A DNA stretch of 64,000 bases from positions 1,054,001 through 1,118,000 of the forward strand of contig NZ_JBHEBG010000001.1 in NCBI RefSeq assembly GCF_046557915.1, given 5' to 3'. Below are positions 19,724-28,010 of the stretch, in pieces. The position numbers were made by a program, and so were the translations under genes. Below the pieces are notes generated by a model. It did not search any database. It saw nothing but the letters and a program-made list of their open reading frames with translations, and was not told where the DNA came from. This stretch comes from JBHEBG01 sp046557915. Its GTDB lineage: Bacteria > Bacteroidota > Bacteroidia > Flavobacteriales > Flavobacteriaceae. Each line of letters starts with the position of its first letter. The first letter of the stretch is position 1.

Positions 19724-20958
19724 TGGGAACTTTCGCAAGGGTAGGATTAAAAGATTTTACAAGGAGTGCAAAAATATTGATACTTACCAATATAATATAC
19801 GCCTTTGTACTTCCGGTCATAGATATTTTTGTGGCATCCTATATTATGAGAAATTCAAACGATCCCACCAAGGTAATATTCTATCAATTGGCTATTTACA
19901 CTGGGATACCCATTACCTTTTTTATAAATGGTTTTTTGTTAAATCGCGTTAGCGTTAAAAAATTATTCTCCATAGGTATGTTGTTGAGTGGGGTCTCCAT
20001 GGTTTTTATGATGTCCTTAAAGGAAATAAATTATTTTGGATTGGTATCGGCCGGATTAATTATGGGAATGTCCTTTGGTTTTTATTGGGCCAACAGGGAT
20101 TATCTAGTGCTGGCTACCACACGGGATAGAACCCGAAATTTTTATTATGGACTGGAAACTTTTTTCTATACCATTATCGCATCGGTTGTCCCTATTGTTA
20201 TAGGTTGGTACTTGGTCAACGGCAATGGTAATTCCAATGAAGGTGTTAACCATGGCTATAGGGTTGTTACAGGGGTGGTTTTTGTAATTACCATCTTGGC
20301 GTCAATAGTTTTCCATTTTGGCACCTATGCTAAGCCCAAGAGCGAGAAATTCCTGTACTTTAAATTTCATAAACTCTGGAAAAAAATGCTTCAGTTGGCA
20401 TTGTTGAAAGGTTTGGCCCAAGGGTTCATAGTAACGGCACCAGCTATGTTGATGATGAAGTTCTTTCGTTCGGAAGGTGCATTGGGGACGGCCATATCCA
20501 TAGGAGCGATCATTTCAGCGATCATTATGCTACTTTTAGGGAAGTATACAAAACCAAAACACCGTTTGGTTATCTTTAGCGTAGGGATAATTTGCTTTTT
20601 CCTTGCATCTTTGTTCAATGGTTTGCTTTTTAACCCGTTAGGGGTCATTATTTTCATGTTTCTATTGTTAATCGCAAGGCCCATTCTGGATATTGCCTAT
20701 TTCCCAATACAGCTTAAGGTAATCGATCTACTATCGGAAATAGAGAACAGAAATGAATTTTCCTATATCCTAAACCATGAATTTGGTTTATATGCAGGCC
20801 GTCTAATAGGAGCCGGGACTTTTATCGGGATTGCCTATTTTATCAATTCGGATATTGCACTGAGATATGCGCTTCTGATTATAGGAGCACTTCAGTTGCT
20901 TTCCGTACATATTGCCAAACAACTTTTAAAACAACAGAAGACACTTAAAAATGAATAA
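19723..20958 (+). CDS. MFS transporter, probable (oligo)saccharide importer
   Basis: The 411-residue protein has about 12 hydrophobic helices in two halves, for example ILTNIIYAFVLPVIDIFVAS, INYFGLVSAGLIMGMSFGFY and GVIIFMFLLLIARPILDIAY. An acidic/basic loop follows helix 2 (LLNRVSVKKLFS), as in the major facilitator family. The start is coupled to GH130 (TAATG) and the end overlaps the next gene by eight bases. The context argues that it carries the disaccharide or oligosaccharide released in the periplasm to the cytoplasmic GH130 enzyme. Substrate specificity is inferred from context only. Confidence 0.85.
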   Translation: MGTFARVGLKDFTRSAKILILTNIIYAFVLPVIDIFVASYIMRNSNDPTKVIFYQLAIYTGIPITFFINGFLLNRVSVKKLFSIGMLLSGVSMVFMMSLKEINYFGLVSAGLIMGMSFGFYWANRDYLVLATTRDRTRNFYYGLETFFYTIIASVVPIVIGWYLVNGNGNSNEGVNHGYRVVTGVVFVITILASIVFHFGTYAKPKSEKFLYFKFHKLWKKMLQLALLKGLAQGFIVTAPAMLMMKFFRSEGALGTAISIGAIISAIIMLLLGKYTKPKHRLVIFSVGIICFFLASLFNGLLFNPLGVIIFMFLLLIARPILDIAYFPIQLKVIDLLSEIENRNEFSYILNHEFGLYAGRLIGAGTFIGIAYFINSDIALRYALLIIGALQLLSVHIAKQLLKQQKTLKNE

Positions 20959-22681
20959 ACTAGTTTATTTAATGGCACTGGGACTAGGTCTTGCACTTGG
21001 TTCGTGCAATACAAAAAAATCGGAAGACCTTACTGCAAAACCGGTAGAGCAAATACAATTGGAACGTATCCGATCTATGCCCAACTTGCCCAAACCTTTC
21101 AAAATATTGGATTTTAAAAAAATGGCTAGGAATTTTGATTCGCTGGTATTCGATAAAAACCAAACGGGGGAATATTGGCCATTGATATGGGACGATGATT
21201 CTCGTAAAAACTATAATCAGCAAACCTTTGGCATCTATACCGCCATGGGAGATATAAGACAGGGGGGAGAAAACCACAACGGTATTTTTCACGAATCTTT
21301 GGCGACCATAGGTACGGTACTTGGAGCAAGCTTAGTGGGTATTGATAAGTCAGATCAAGATGGCAAAAATTATGTTGCCATGTTAAGGAATTATTTTAAT
21401 TCCGAAACTAATTGGGATATCGTGATGAACAATACTTGTCCTGAGGTTGCTATGTTGGGCGGAGGTTATGCAAGGGATTGGTGGTACGATGTATACCCTA
21501 ACGTACTGTTTTATGGGGTGGCGGACCTTTATCCGAAAGAAAAGGATTATACCGCCATTATGCGTTCGGTCGCTAATAAATTCTATGAGGCCGATTCGGT
21601 ATTGGCAAGCAATTACAAGTATTCGTATTTTGATTATGCCACTTTGGAACCAAAAGAGAGTTGGATCTGTGCACAGGAAGATATCGCGGCAGGTCATGCA
21701 TACATCTTATTTTCGGCATATCAAAAATTCCATGACCCTAAATATTTAGAAGGGGCCAAATCTTCCTTGGAAGCTCTGCTAGGGCAGCAAGATAACCGCT
21801 TTTATGAAATATTGATGCCGTTTGGGGCGTATGTGGCTGCAAGGCTCAATGCCGAAGAGGGAACGGATTATGACTACACAAAAATTCTTGAATGGACCTT
21901 TAATGGAACATCGGACTGCAGGGAAGGATGGGGTGTTTTAGCCGATAATTGGAACGGATACGATGTGTCCGGTCTGGTAGGTAGCACAGTTGATCACGGG
22001 GGTTTTGCTTTTTTGATGAACACTTACGATACTATGTGGCCTTTGGTACCCATGGTCCGATATGATCAAAGATATGCCGATATTATCGGAAAGTGGATGC
22101 TGAATGCAAGTAATGCCCTTAAATTTTTCTATCCTTATGAAATGCCAGATAATCACCAAACCATTCCCGAACAAAAGCACCATACTAAAGGGGTAATAGC
22201 CTATGAAGGTCTGATCAAAGAAGCCCATTTTGATGAATATAAAAATATGGAAGCACCTATAGCCATAGGAGACGGGCCACATTGGATCGAGGGCAATCCC
22301 GATATTTCCCAGTTTAGTGTATACGGGAGCGGACATGTAGGTATCGCAGCCTCGATAATTGAAAAAACCGATGTTCCTGAAATTCTAAAATTGGATTGTT
22401 TAGCAACGGATTTTTACCGTAGGGATGCGTATCCAACATTTCTGCTCTATAACCCCCACCCGCAAGAAATGCAGATAACATATAGATGCAACAATGCTAC
22501 AAGGGTAGATTTATACGATGCAATTACCCATAAAATAATAGCGCAGAATGTTAGTGGTTCGATAAAAATAACCATCCCCATGGAATCATCCCGATTAATT
22601 GTTGAAATTCCGTCCGGTTCTCCGGTGATTTTTGCCAATGGAAAATATTATGTTGATAAAACCGTAATAGCATATAGGTAG
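20951..22681 (+). CDS. Unrecognised PUL lipoprotein, possible glycosidase of helical-toroid type
   Basis: The protein has 576 residues and a lipoprotein signal with Cys19 (LALGSC). I do not recognise the family. The central 400 residues are rich in Trp, Tyr and acidic residues in helical spacing, such as EVAMLGGGYARDWWYDVYPN, ESWICAQEDIAAGHAYILFS and EGWGVLADNWNGYDVSGLVG. A conserved-looking GDGPHWIEGNPDISQFSVYG follows, then a C-terminal beta-sandwich-like part (about 490-576). This layout resembles (alpha/alpha)-toroid glycosidases with a beta domain, but no catalytic pair can be named. Its overlap with the transporter gene and membership of the GH130 unit suggest it releases or trims the oligosaccharide that the transporter takes up. 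Confidence 0.7.
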   Translation: MNKLVYLMALGLGLALGSCNTKKSEDLTAKPVEQIQLERIRSMPNLPKPFKILDFKKMARNFDSLVFDKNQTGEYWPLIWDDDSRKNYNQQTFGIYTAMGDIRQGGENHNGIFHESLATIGTVLGASLVGIDKSDQDGKNYVAMLRNYFNSETNWDIVMNNTCPEVAMLGGGYARDWWYDVYPNVLFYGVADLYPKEKDYTAIMRSVANKFYEADSVLASNYKYSYFDYATLEPKESWICAQEDIAAGHAYILFSAYQKFHDPKYLEGAKSSLEALLGQQDNRFYEILMPFGAYVAARLNAEEGTDYDYTKILEWTFNGTSDCREGWGVLADNWNGYDVSGLVGSTVDHGGFAFLMNTYDTMWPLVPMVRYDQRYADIIGKWMLNASNALKFFYPYEMPDNHQTIPEQKHHTKGVIAYEGLIKEAHFDEYKNMEAPIAIGDGPHWIEGNPDISQFSVYGSGHVGIAASIIEKTDVPEILKLDCLATDFYRRDAYPTFLLYNPHPQEMQITYRCNNATRVDLYDAITHKIIAQNVSGSIKITIPMESSRLIVEIPSGSPVIFANGKYYVDKTVIAYR

Positions 22682-22729
22682 AGATGTTTCTGTGGAAATT
22701 AAACTAACTCGCGGCTTTACGATCTAAAT

Positions 22730-22870
22730 TCACTTTTTAGGTGTGCCTATGTTATTTTCTTTAGAAGTATAATTTATGCTAGGTTTATTTGCGTAAAACC
22801 AAATTCCCATAAGAATAGTTTCTAGAATAAAAATTCCAATTCCATACATCACTATTTTTTGGTGTTTCAT
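22730..22870 (-). CDS. Possible small membrane peptide (46 aa)
   Basis: The minus-strand ATG at 22870 (or 22879, adding MKE) gives a 46-residue peptide with one hydrophobic helix (MYGIGIFILETILMGIWFY) and a short polar tail ending in PKK. One helix with a charged tail is typical of real small membrane proteins, and another short ORF precedes it on the same strand. There is no family match and the frame is short, so it may be a remnant. Confidence 0.35.
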   Translation of the reverse strand: MKHQKIVMYGIGIFILETILMGIWFYANKPSINYTSKENNIGTPKK

Positions 22871-22900
22871 TTCCTTCATCTCTGTATTATGTGGTGCCAA

Positions 22901-23002
22901 TTACTCTTCCATCCCTTTAATAAGTTCATCAATTTTTTTCAACCTAGGTATGAATTCTTTTTTGACCGCTCTTTTATTAAAGAAGTGACCCAGGATGGCC
23001 AT
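22901..23002 (-). CDS. Possible small charged peptide (33 aa)
   Basis: The minus-strand ATG at 23002 follows a purine-rich GAGGAGG about ten bases upstream, a rare Shine-Dalgarno-like signal in this window. The peptide is short and basic-acidic (RAVKKEFIPRLKKIDELIKG) and ends 22 bases before the next small ORF. No family is recognised. It could be part of a decayed gene. Confidence 0.3.
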   Translation of the reverse strand: MAILGHFFNKRAVKKEFIPRLKKIDELIKGMEE

Positions 23003-23151
23003 TATTATGAATCCTCCTCAGCGGTCTTCCAATTCTTCACTTAGTCCTCTAATTTTTGTGCGATATCTGCTTCCTGCGGCTATAGCCGTCTGGAGTGCCA
23101 AATGTTCGGATTGAAAGACCTCAATAGTTTAAAAGCTGATTTCCAATCTGC

Positions 23152-23889
23152 TTAAACATGTTGCGGCAGTACGTAGTTCCTCATTAAGAACTGTTCTTCA
23201 AAACCTAGCTTTTCGTACAACCCTTTCCCCATTGCAGAGGCTTGAAGCACGGCATAATTATATCCTTTATCAACCGCTTCATATAACATGGAATGCATCA
23301 TTCTTTCGGCATACCCTTTTCTTCTCATTTCAGGAATGATTCCCATGGAATGGATTCCAACAACCTCTTTTCCGCTGCAGTACATTAAAGCCGTGCCTAC
23401 TGGAGATGTCTTGTCATACGCAATGAGATAATCTATTTCGCCATAGCTTTTTAGGAGTAGTTTATGGTTAATTTTGTAGTTAAAGGCTTTTTCAAATAAG
23501 GATTCCCATAATAGTGCCGTGCCTTCGTCTTTTACTTTGTTGAGGTCAATTTCTGAGGGAATAAAATTACCTTTTGTAAGATCAGTGGCCATTCCTACCT
23601 GTTCCAAAACTTTTTCAAAACCATTTTTTTTCAGAAGGGGCTCGTAATCATTCCCGTCAATGTCCCAATAGGGAACCGTAATTTTGGTCGTAGCCGTAGA
23701 AATAGTTTTTTTCACAAGATCCAGGTCACCTTGATTAGGTCTATTTATAAACCACAGCCTATTGGGCCAGTCGGAGTAATTTACAATTCCATAGTCAAAA
23801 ATATCTCCGACTACATAAGCGTTGGCCCTTCTATTTACTAATTTCCATAACGAGGTTAAATTATCTATGTTACGTTGCTTTAAGTTCAT
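23152..23889 (-). CDS. GNAT-family N-acetyltransferase
   Basis: This 245-residue protein has a variable N-terminal half and a C-terminal GNAT core (about 140-235). The core shows the acetyl-CoA pyrophosphate loop IPEMRRKGYAERMMHSML, the strand AVLQASAMGKGLYEKLGF and the closing strand FLMRNYVLP. It is cytoplasmic and its acceptor is unknown. It lies three bases after the DMT-type membrane protein gene on the same strand, so the two are probably co-transcribed. Confidence 0.85.
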   Translation of the reverse strand: MNLKQRNIDNLTSLWKLVNRRANAYVVGDIFDYGIVNYSDWPNRLWFINRPNQGDLDLVKKTISTATTKITVPYWDIDGNDYEPLLKKNGFEKVLEQVGMATDLTKGNFIPSEIDLNKVKDEGTALLWESLFEKAFNYKINHKLLLKSYGEIDYLIAYDKTSPVGTALMYCSGKEVVGIHSMGIIPEMRRKGYAERMMHSMLYEAVDKGYNYAVLQASAMGKGLYEKLGFEEQFLMRNYVLPQHV

Positions 23890-23892
23890 TTT

Positions 23893-24342
23893 TTATGTGT
23901 TTTTAATTAATATAATTCCTAAGGTCATGGCAAGAACGCCAAAGACTTTTTTATAGGCTAGAGGTTCTGTAGGCAATCCAAACCAGCCAAAGTGCCCAGC
24001 TATAACAGAAAACAAGATTTGTCCGAAGAGGCCTATTGAGATCATTGTTGAAATACCCAATTTTGGTATCGTATAATAATAGAGGCCAATACCTGCCACA
24101 CTGAATAACGCTCCCGAAAACCACAAGTAGTAGGGTATGTCCTTCAATTGATAGAAAGAAGGAAAATGTCTGGTATTGATGGTCACAGCCAAAAAAGCTA
24201 TCACCGTACTTACAATATAGGCTACAAGGGAAGTCAGCATCGGACTTTTAAGTTGCTCGCTCAATTGAGAATTGAAGCCTCCATGCAAGGCCAAAAACAC
24301 CCCGCCTACAAATGCCAAAAGAATTGGTGCCGACTGACTCAT
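23893..24342 (-). CDS. DMT-superfamily membrane protein, YdcZ/DUF606 type
   Basis: The protein has 149 residues with five hydrophobic helices: PILLAFVGGVFLALHGGFNS, LTSLVAYIVSTVIAFLAVT, LWFSGALFSVAGIGLYYYT, STMISIGLFGQILFSVIAGH and VFGVLAMTLGIILIK. The first helix motif GGxFLAxxGGFNSQL is characteristic of the DMT_YdcZ family, small half-size transporters. The substrate is unknown. The gene lies between a Crp-like regulator upstream (81 bases) and a GNAT gene downstream. Confidence 0.85.
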   Translation of the reverse strand: MSQSAPILLAFVGGVFLALHGGFNSQLSEQLKSPMLTSLVAYIVSTVIAFLAVTINTRHFPSFYQLKDIPYYLWFSGALFSVAGIGLYYYTIPKLGISTMISIGLFGQILFSVIAGHFGWFGLPTEPLAYKKVFGVLAMTLGIILIKNT

Positions 24343-24423
24343 AATTCAAAATATTAATGATTTATAGGCCAAAATTAGGGTAGTTCTTAACCCCCTGCAT
24401 TTACATATGTTGATAAATGAATT

Positions 24424-25017
24424 TTAAAGATCTTTTCTTATTCTGCTAAGCTGAGTTGGTGTAATTCCGAGATAGGAAGCTATTAACCATTGGGGTACTC
24501 TCTGGGGTAATTTGGGATACCTATTAAGGAAGGAGATGTAGCGTGCTGTAGCATTTTCTGTGGCAAATGAAATCTGTCGCCTTTCATTCTCAATAATCCA
24601 ATTTTGTTCTAGATTAACGATGTAATAATTCTTTAAGTCATCATGATTGTAGATTACTTCCTTATAGCGCTGATAGTTCATTTCGAGAATGATTCCGTCC
24701 TCAACGGATTCTATACCAAACCCGGAAGGGGTATTTGTAAGCATGGAAACCGTGGAACCGGCTAAATGACCCTCAACGAAAAAGTTTTTGACATATACGT
24801 TGGCTTCATCATCCATCCATTGGGATACGAGTATTCCCTCGCAGACAAAATAAACATTTCGCGCGGTCTGTCCCCGTAATAAGATACTCTCATTTTTTTG
24901 GACACCTCTGACTTTTATAAAGGGAAGGAACTCTTCAAAAGACGTTTGGGAAACAGGGGCAAATCTGTTTAGGTACGTATAAAAAAGTTGTATATGTGGA
25001 TCGTCCCAAGAAACCAT
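24424..25017 (-). CDS. Crp/Fnr-family transcriptional regulator
   Basis: The protein has 197 residues. An N-terminal cyclic-nucleotide-binding-like beta-roll (about 25-115; ESILLRGQTARNVYFVCEGI) is followed by a long helix and a C-terminal winged helix-turn-helix ending YLGITPTQLSRIRKDL, so the recognition helix is near the very end. The ligand-pocket arginine and glutamate of true cAMP receptors are not evident. Flavobacteria have many such regulators of unknown effector. It may control the DMT/GNAT pair downstream on the same strand. Confidence 0.85.
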   Translation of the reverse strand: MVSWDDPHIQLFYTYLNRFAPVSQTSFEEFLPFIKVRGVQKNESILLRGQTARNVYFVCEGILVSQWMDDEANVYVKNFFVEGHLAGSTVSMLTNTPSGFGIESVEDGIILEMNYQRYKEVIYNHDDLKNYYIVNLEQNWIIENERRQISFATENATARYISFLNRYPKLPQRVPQWLIASYLGITPTQLSRIRKDL

Positions 25018-25109
25018 GGTTGAAGCTTTATCAGTGCTTTTTCGTTATTTGGTGCACTTAGGATTGTTTTATTTAGTGTTGTGCCAGTTAAAGATACCAA
25101 AAAAGATGA

Positions 25110-26057
25110 CTATGGCGATGAAGGGGCCACTGGCTTAAAATGGGTTGTTCTAAACCACTTAGATATTGCCGCAGCAATTTCCGTAGGGAAATCTTCCTGC
25201 ACATAATGTGACTCCTTTAAAAAGCCTTTTGAGCTTATTCCAAGATATTCCGTATGAAGGTTCGGATAGCTTTCTTGCATCTGTATAACATGCCATGGCT
25301 TTATAAGTACTCCTGGTTTTACCCACAGTAATAATTTTGGTATGGAAGTCTTACTTAACCAATCGTGGTTACTTTTGACCATCTCGTATACATCCCTCGG
25401 TTTCTTATTGATCGGAATTTCGTTGGGAAAAACATAAACGGGCTTTCTGCTACTCTTGGAAAGAAAAGGCGCCGCATAGTATTCTCTTTCTTTAGCACTC
25501 AATTCTCTCTTTGTCCCCATATGTAGCAAGATTTTCTCAACGAAGAAATTATTGTTTATAATCATCCATTGACCAATAAAGGGTGTTCTGAAAAGTCGGA
25601 AGATGAGCCTGGTACCGGCTTTCCCAAAGTCCCATTTTTTTGGTTTTATAACACCCTCCATAAACGCAACTCCCTTAACCCTATTTTCGTTCTTGCGCGC
25701 AAAAGCCAAACCCAGGGCCGTTCCCCAATCGTGCAGCACGAAGACAATGTTGTCCAATTGCAGTATGTTGATGAATTCCTCGATGTACCTTTCGTGGGTA
25801 AGTACCTTGTAATCAATTTTAGGTTTATCGGACTTGCCAAAACCTATTAGATCTGGTGCAACCACCCTTCCTTGCTTGGCAAGTTCGGGAACAATGTTCC
25901 GCCACAGGTAGTTGGAGCTGGGGTTGCCATGGAGCAATACAAAGGTGGTTTGGGGAGTGTTTTTCTGATTGTTTTCGTCTATATAATGTAATTTGGCCCC
26001 GTAGACTTTCAGGAATTTGGACTCAAACGGAAAGTCGGACGTTATTTTAGTTTTCAT
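25110..26057 (-). CDS. Haloalkane dehalogenase-like alpha/beta hydrolase
   Basis: The 315-residue protein carries all five hallmark residues of the haloalkane dehalogenase HLD-II subfamily: Asn45 (LLHGNPSSNYLWRNI) and Trp111 for halide binding, nucleophile Asp110 in LHDWGTALG, acid Glu134 in FMEGVIKPKKW and base His284 in ESHYVQEDFP. The oxyanion loop and DLIGFGKSDKP also match that family. It is cytoplasmic, with no signal. Family members hydrolyse carbon-halogen bonds, and marine haloalkanes from algae are plausible natural substrates, but activity is inferred. It lies downstream of another Asp-nucleophile hydrolase and a MarR gene on the same strand, so it may share their control. Confidence 0.85.
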   Translation of the reverse strand: MKTKITSDFPFESKFLKVYGAKLHYIDENNQKNTPQTTFVLLHGNPSSNYLWRNIVPELAKQGRVVAPDLIGFGKSDKPKIDYKVLTHERYIEEFINILQLDNIVFVLHDWGTALGLAFARKNENRVKGVAFMEGVIKPKKWDFGKAGTRLIFRLFRTPFIGQWMIINNNFFVEKILLHMGTKRELSAKEREYYAAPFLSKSSRKPVYVFPNEIPINKKPRDVYEMVKSNHDWLSKTSIPKLLLWVKPGVLIKPWHVIQMQESYPNLHTEYLGISSKGFLKESHYVQEDFPTEIAAAISKWFRTTHFKPVAPSSP

Positions 26058-26105
26058 GCTATTTGTTTTTAGGTAGGGTATAACTTGGTGTAAAAAATCC
26101 GTGGT

Positions 26106-27002
26106 TTATTCAACTGCCAAGGCACTTGCTGTAACTTTTTGAGCTAGAAATTCCTTGGTCGCCTTTATAAGGTCAGTGGGTTTATCCATATGCACAAAAT
26201 GTCCGGCGTCCTCTATAATTTTGAGGCGGGCATTGGGTAGTTTTTCTGCCAAAAGCTCTGCTAGTTTTACATTGATAAAACGGTCGTGCCTTCCCCAGAC
26301 CACCAATACGGGCTGCTGTACTTCATGAATCCTACTTTCCAAATAGGCCTGCCCGGGGGCGTTGTTTTGAAAATAGGACAGAAAAACCTTTTGGGTAGTT
26401 TTGTTGTAGCCATCCGCAAGGAATTTATCCTGGATTTCTTTGGGTATGTTACTGCTTTTGTAAAATCCTTTGTTATAAGCGATCTTGGCAGAAATTCTTG
26501 GGAACCATTTGATTAGTGCTTTGGCCCTAATAGAGTTCTTGCGTCCAAAACTCCTTACTTCCCATGAAGAATAGGCAGTGGTAGGGAAAGGGATTCCGTC
26601 CATAACTATGATCTTGCCAATCCGGGTAGGGTTTTCTACCCCCATGATCAACGCCGGTGAAAGCCCAATGTCGGTAGCCATAACATGCGCCTGTTGAATT
26701 TTGAGCGTATTCAAAAAATCTATACCAACCGCCGCAAAAGTGCGGGGATTGTGTTTTTTTAGATCAGTAAAGGCCTCACTACCTCCAAAACCGGGCCAGT
26801 CGATGGCCAGAACATGATAGTTCTTGGATAAAGATGGCGCAATAGCGTACCAGGTCTGAAGATTTTCGGGAACCCCGTGTAGGAGTAGTATTGTTGGGTT
26901 ATTGGGGCTGCCGAGTTCTGCGTATCGGATGGTAAGTCCAAATTTTTGAATGCGCACTTGTTTTGTGCTAAATAGTTTCGAATTGTCTTGATCTGTTTTC
27001 AT
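26106..27002 (-). CDS. Alpha/beta hydrolase with Asp nucleophile (epoxide hydrolase/dehalogenase-like)
   Basis: The 298-residue protein has the oxyanion motif LLLHGVPENLQTWY, nucleophile in VMATDIGLSPALIMG (Asp rather than Ser) and base His in EDAGHFVHMDKP. An Asp nucleophile points to epoxide hydrolases, haloacid or haloalkane dehalogenases rather than esterases. I start it at the ATG at 27000-27002. A longer frame from 27044 would run through the MarR-type operator at 27032-27045, which instead belongs to the promoter. The gene is flanked by a MarR gene upstream and the haloalkane dehalogenase-like gene 48 bases downstream, suggesting one regulated detoxification or catabolic unit. Confidence 0.82.
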   Translation of the reverse strand: MKTDQDNSKLFSTKQVRIQKFGLTIRYAELGSPNNPTILLLHGVPENLQTWYAIAPSLSKNYHVLAIDWPGFGGSEAFTDLKKHNPRTFAAVGIDFLNTLKIQQAHVMATDIGLSPALIMGVENPTRIGKIIVMDGIPFPTTAYSSWEVRSFGRKNSIRAKALIKWFPRISAKIAYNKGFYKSSNIPKEIQDKFLADGYNKTTQKVFLSYFQNNAPGQAYLESRIHEVQQPVLVVWGRHDRFINVKLAELLAEKLPNARLKIIEDAGHFVHMDKPTDLIKATKEFLAQKVTASALAVE

Positions 27003-27031
27003 TATAGTTTTTATTATTGATTTGAATATAT

Positions 27032-27045
27032 GTTGTATATGCAAC
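27032..27045. promoter_or_regulatory. MarR-type operator, copy 1
   Basis: GTTGTATATGCAAC is a near-perfect inverted repeat (one mismatched pair) lying 30 bases before the hydrolase start and 18 bases after the MarR stop. An identical 14-mer lies in the MarR promoter at 27486-27499, so both are probably bound by that regulator. Confidence 0.7.
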
Positions 27046-27062
27046 TTAATGTTTAAATTTTT

Positions 27063-27464
27063 TCAACGCATTCTACTTTCTAGGTTTTGGAGGCTTTGTA
27101 TTCCATCATTTTGCAATTGTTCCACCAGCACATCCATGGCTTTTTCCCATTGAGGAATAAGTACTTTTACCAAATCCAGGCCTTGTTTTGTTAGTTCAAC
27201 TTCTGGCCTGTATGCTACGGTTCGCAATACCAAGCGTTGTTTTTCAAGGAGTTTAACGTTTCTACTGATCGTAGATCGTTCAAGACAAAGAACTTCTCCC
27301 AATTTTCCTTGCTCTACCTTGCCTAGTTCGTGCATCGTAAACAGAATAGTCATTTGGTTTTCAGTAATTTTGTGGTCGCCCAAGTACTTTCGGATATGCC
27401 CGTCCGCAATTCGCGATAAACGTCTTAGTCTAGACCCAATACAATGCTCTAACCGATACTTCAT
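27063..27464 (-). CDS. MarR-family transcriptional repressor
   Basis: The 133-residue protein has a winged-helix core with ITENQMTILFTMHELGKVEQ, the recognition region LGEVLCLERSTISRNVKLLE and wing segment VYRPEVELTK-like (AYRPEVELTKQG), plus N- and C-terminal dimerisation helices. It is normal MarR size. Its own promoter carries an identical copy of the operator found before the downstream hydrolase, which suggests autorepression and control of the two hydrolases. A MarR repressor next to hydrolases usually senses a small aromatic or electrophilic ligand; the ligand here is unknown. Confidence 0.9.
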   Translation of the reverse strand: MKYRLEHCIGSRLRRLSRIADGHIRKYLGDHKITENQMTILFTMHELGKVEQGKLGEVLCLERSTISRNVKLLEKQRLVLRTVAYRPEVELTKQGLDLVKVLIPQWEKAMDVLVEQLQNDGIQSLQNLESRMR

Positions 27465-27468
27465 GGCA

Positions 27469-27498
27469 CAAAGATAAAAACCAAAGTTGTATATGCAA
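27469..27498 (-). promoter_or_regulatory. Promoter of the MarR gene, overlapping its operator
   Basis: On the minus strand, TTG (27496-27498) followed by 19 bases and TATCTTTG (27469-27476) matches the flavobacterial consensus TTG-N17-23-TAnnTTTG. The -33 TTG lies inside the operator at 27486-27499, so a bound repressor would block the sigma factor. The start codon is only about five bases beyond the -7 box, implying a very short or absent leader. Confidence 0.6.
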
Positions 27499-27499
27499 C
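27486..27499. promoter_or_regulatory. MarR-type operator, copy 2
   Basis: GTTGTATATGCAAC, identical to the site at 27032-27045, covers the -33 region of the MarR promoter 22 bases before the ATG. This is a classic autorepression geometry. Confidence 0.7.
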
Positions 27500-27586
27500 A
27501 TGTTTAACCGTAAATTAACACAATCCCTGTTATTCGGACATAACCACGTGCATAGTGTTGGCAAGTGGCTACTGATATTTGTCATT

Positions 27587-27615
27587 TTGTGGAATTGAAA
27601 GTTTCATTATTTTTG
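27587..27615 (+). promoter_or_regulatory. Flavobacterial-type promoter before the 27645 gene
   Basis: TTG (27587-27589), an 18-base spacer and TATTTTTG (27608-27615) match TTG-N17-23-TAnnTTTG. The start codon follows 29 bases after the -7 box. Confidence 0.5.
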
Positions 27616-27644
27616 AATTTAATACCTTCATGTAAATTAATATT

Positions 27645-28010
27645 ATGATAAAGTATGTAATAGCGGTATTGTGTGTAATTTGTTCGTTACCCATCACAGG
27701 ACAGGTAACCCCTACCGTACAACAGCCAGTTATAGGTGATGTTTTTCAAATTGGCGAAGCGGCAAGTCCAGGGTATACTCATATTGATTTTCCACGTGCC
27801 CATACAATCATTAAAAGGGGAGGCATAGCCAATTACAAAAGTGTAAGGGGCAATCTTGTAGTAGTAACCAATATTGGCGAAAAGACCAATGGCGAGGTGG
27901 TAATTACCGTAGCCCGTAAAGACGGAAGACGTTTTTTTAGAAGCTTTCGTACCGTAAAGATTGACCTTGAAAAAGCCTTGGTAAGCGGGGAGTTAAAAAG
28001 ACAGGGTTAA
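27645..28010 (+). CDS. Small secreted protein of unknown function
   Basis: The 121-residue protein has a signal peptide ending near PITGQ (residue 20). The mature part starts with a variable region, then IGEAASPGYTHIDFPRAHTI, then a beta-rich, basic C-terminal half (NLVVVTNIGEKTNGEVVITV followed by RKDGRRFFRSFRTVKIDLEK). The IDFPR motif and basic strands look conserved-type, but I recognise no family. A well-matched promoter lies upstream, so the gene is probably expressed alone. Confidence 0.65.
   Translation: MIKYVIAVLCVICSLPITGQVTPTVQQPVIGDVFQIGEAASPGYTHIDFPRAHTIIKRGGIANYKSVRGNLVVVTNIGEKTNGEVVITVARKDGRRFFRSFRTVKIDLEKALVSGELKRQG

Larger units (their letters stand above)
22682..23151. other. 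Intergenic region with small or decayed minus-strand ORFs
   Basis: About 470 bases between convergent genes. On the minus strand three short protein-like frames run in series: a fragment ending SEELEDR before 23010, a 33-codon ORF (22901-23002) and a 46-codon ORF (22730-22870). Shifting the first by one base gives an acidic tail AEEDS with the stop just before the second ATG, so it may be the frameshifted end of a decayed gene. No terminator or promoter is clear. Confidence 0.4.
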
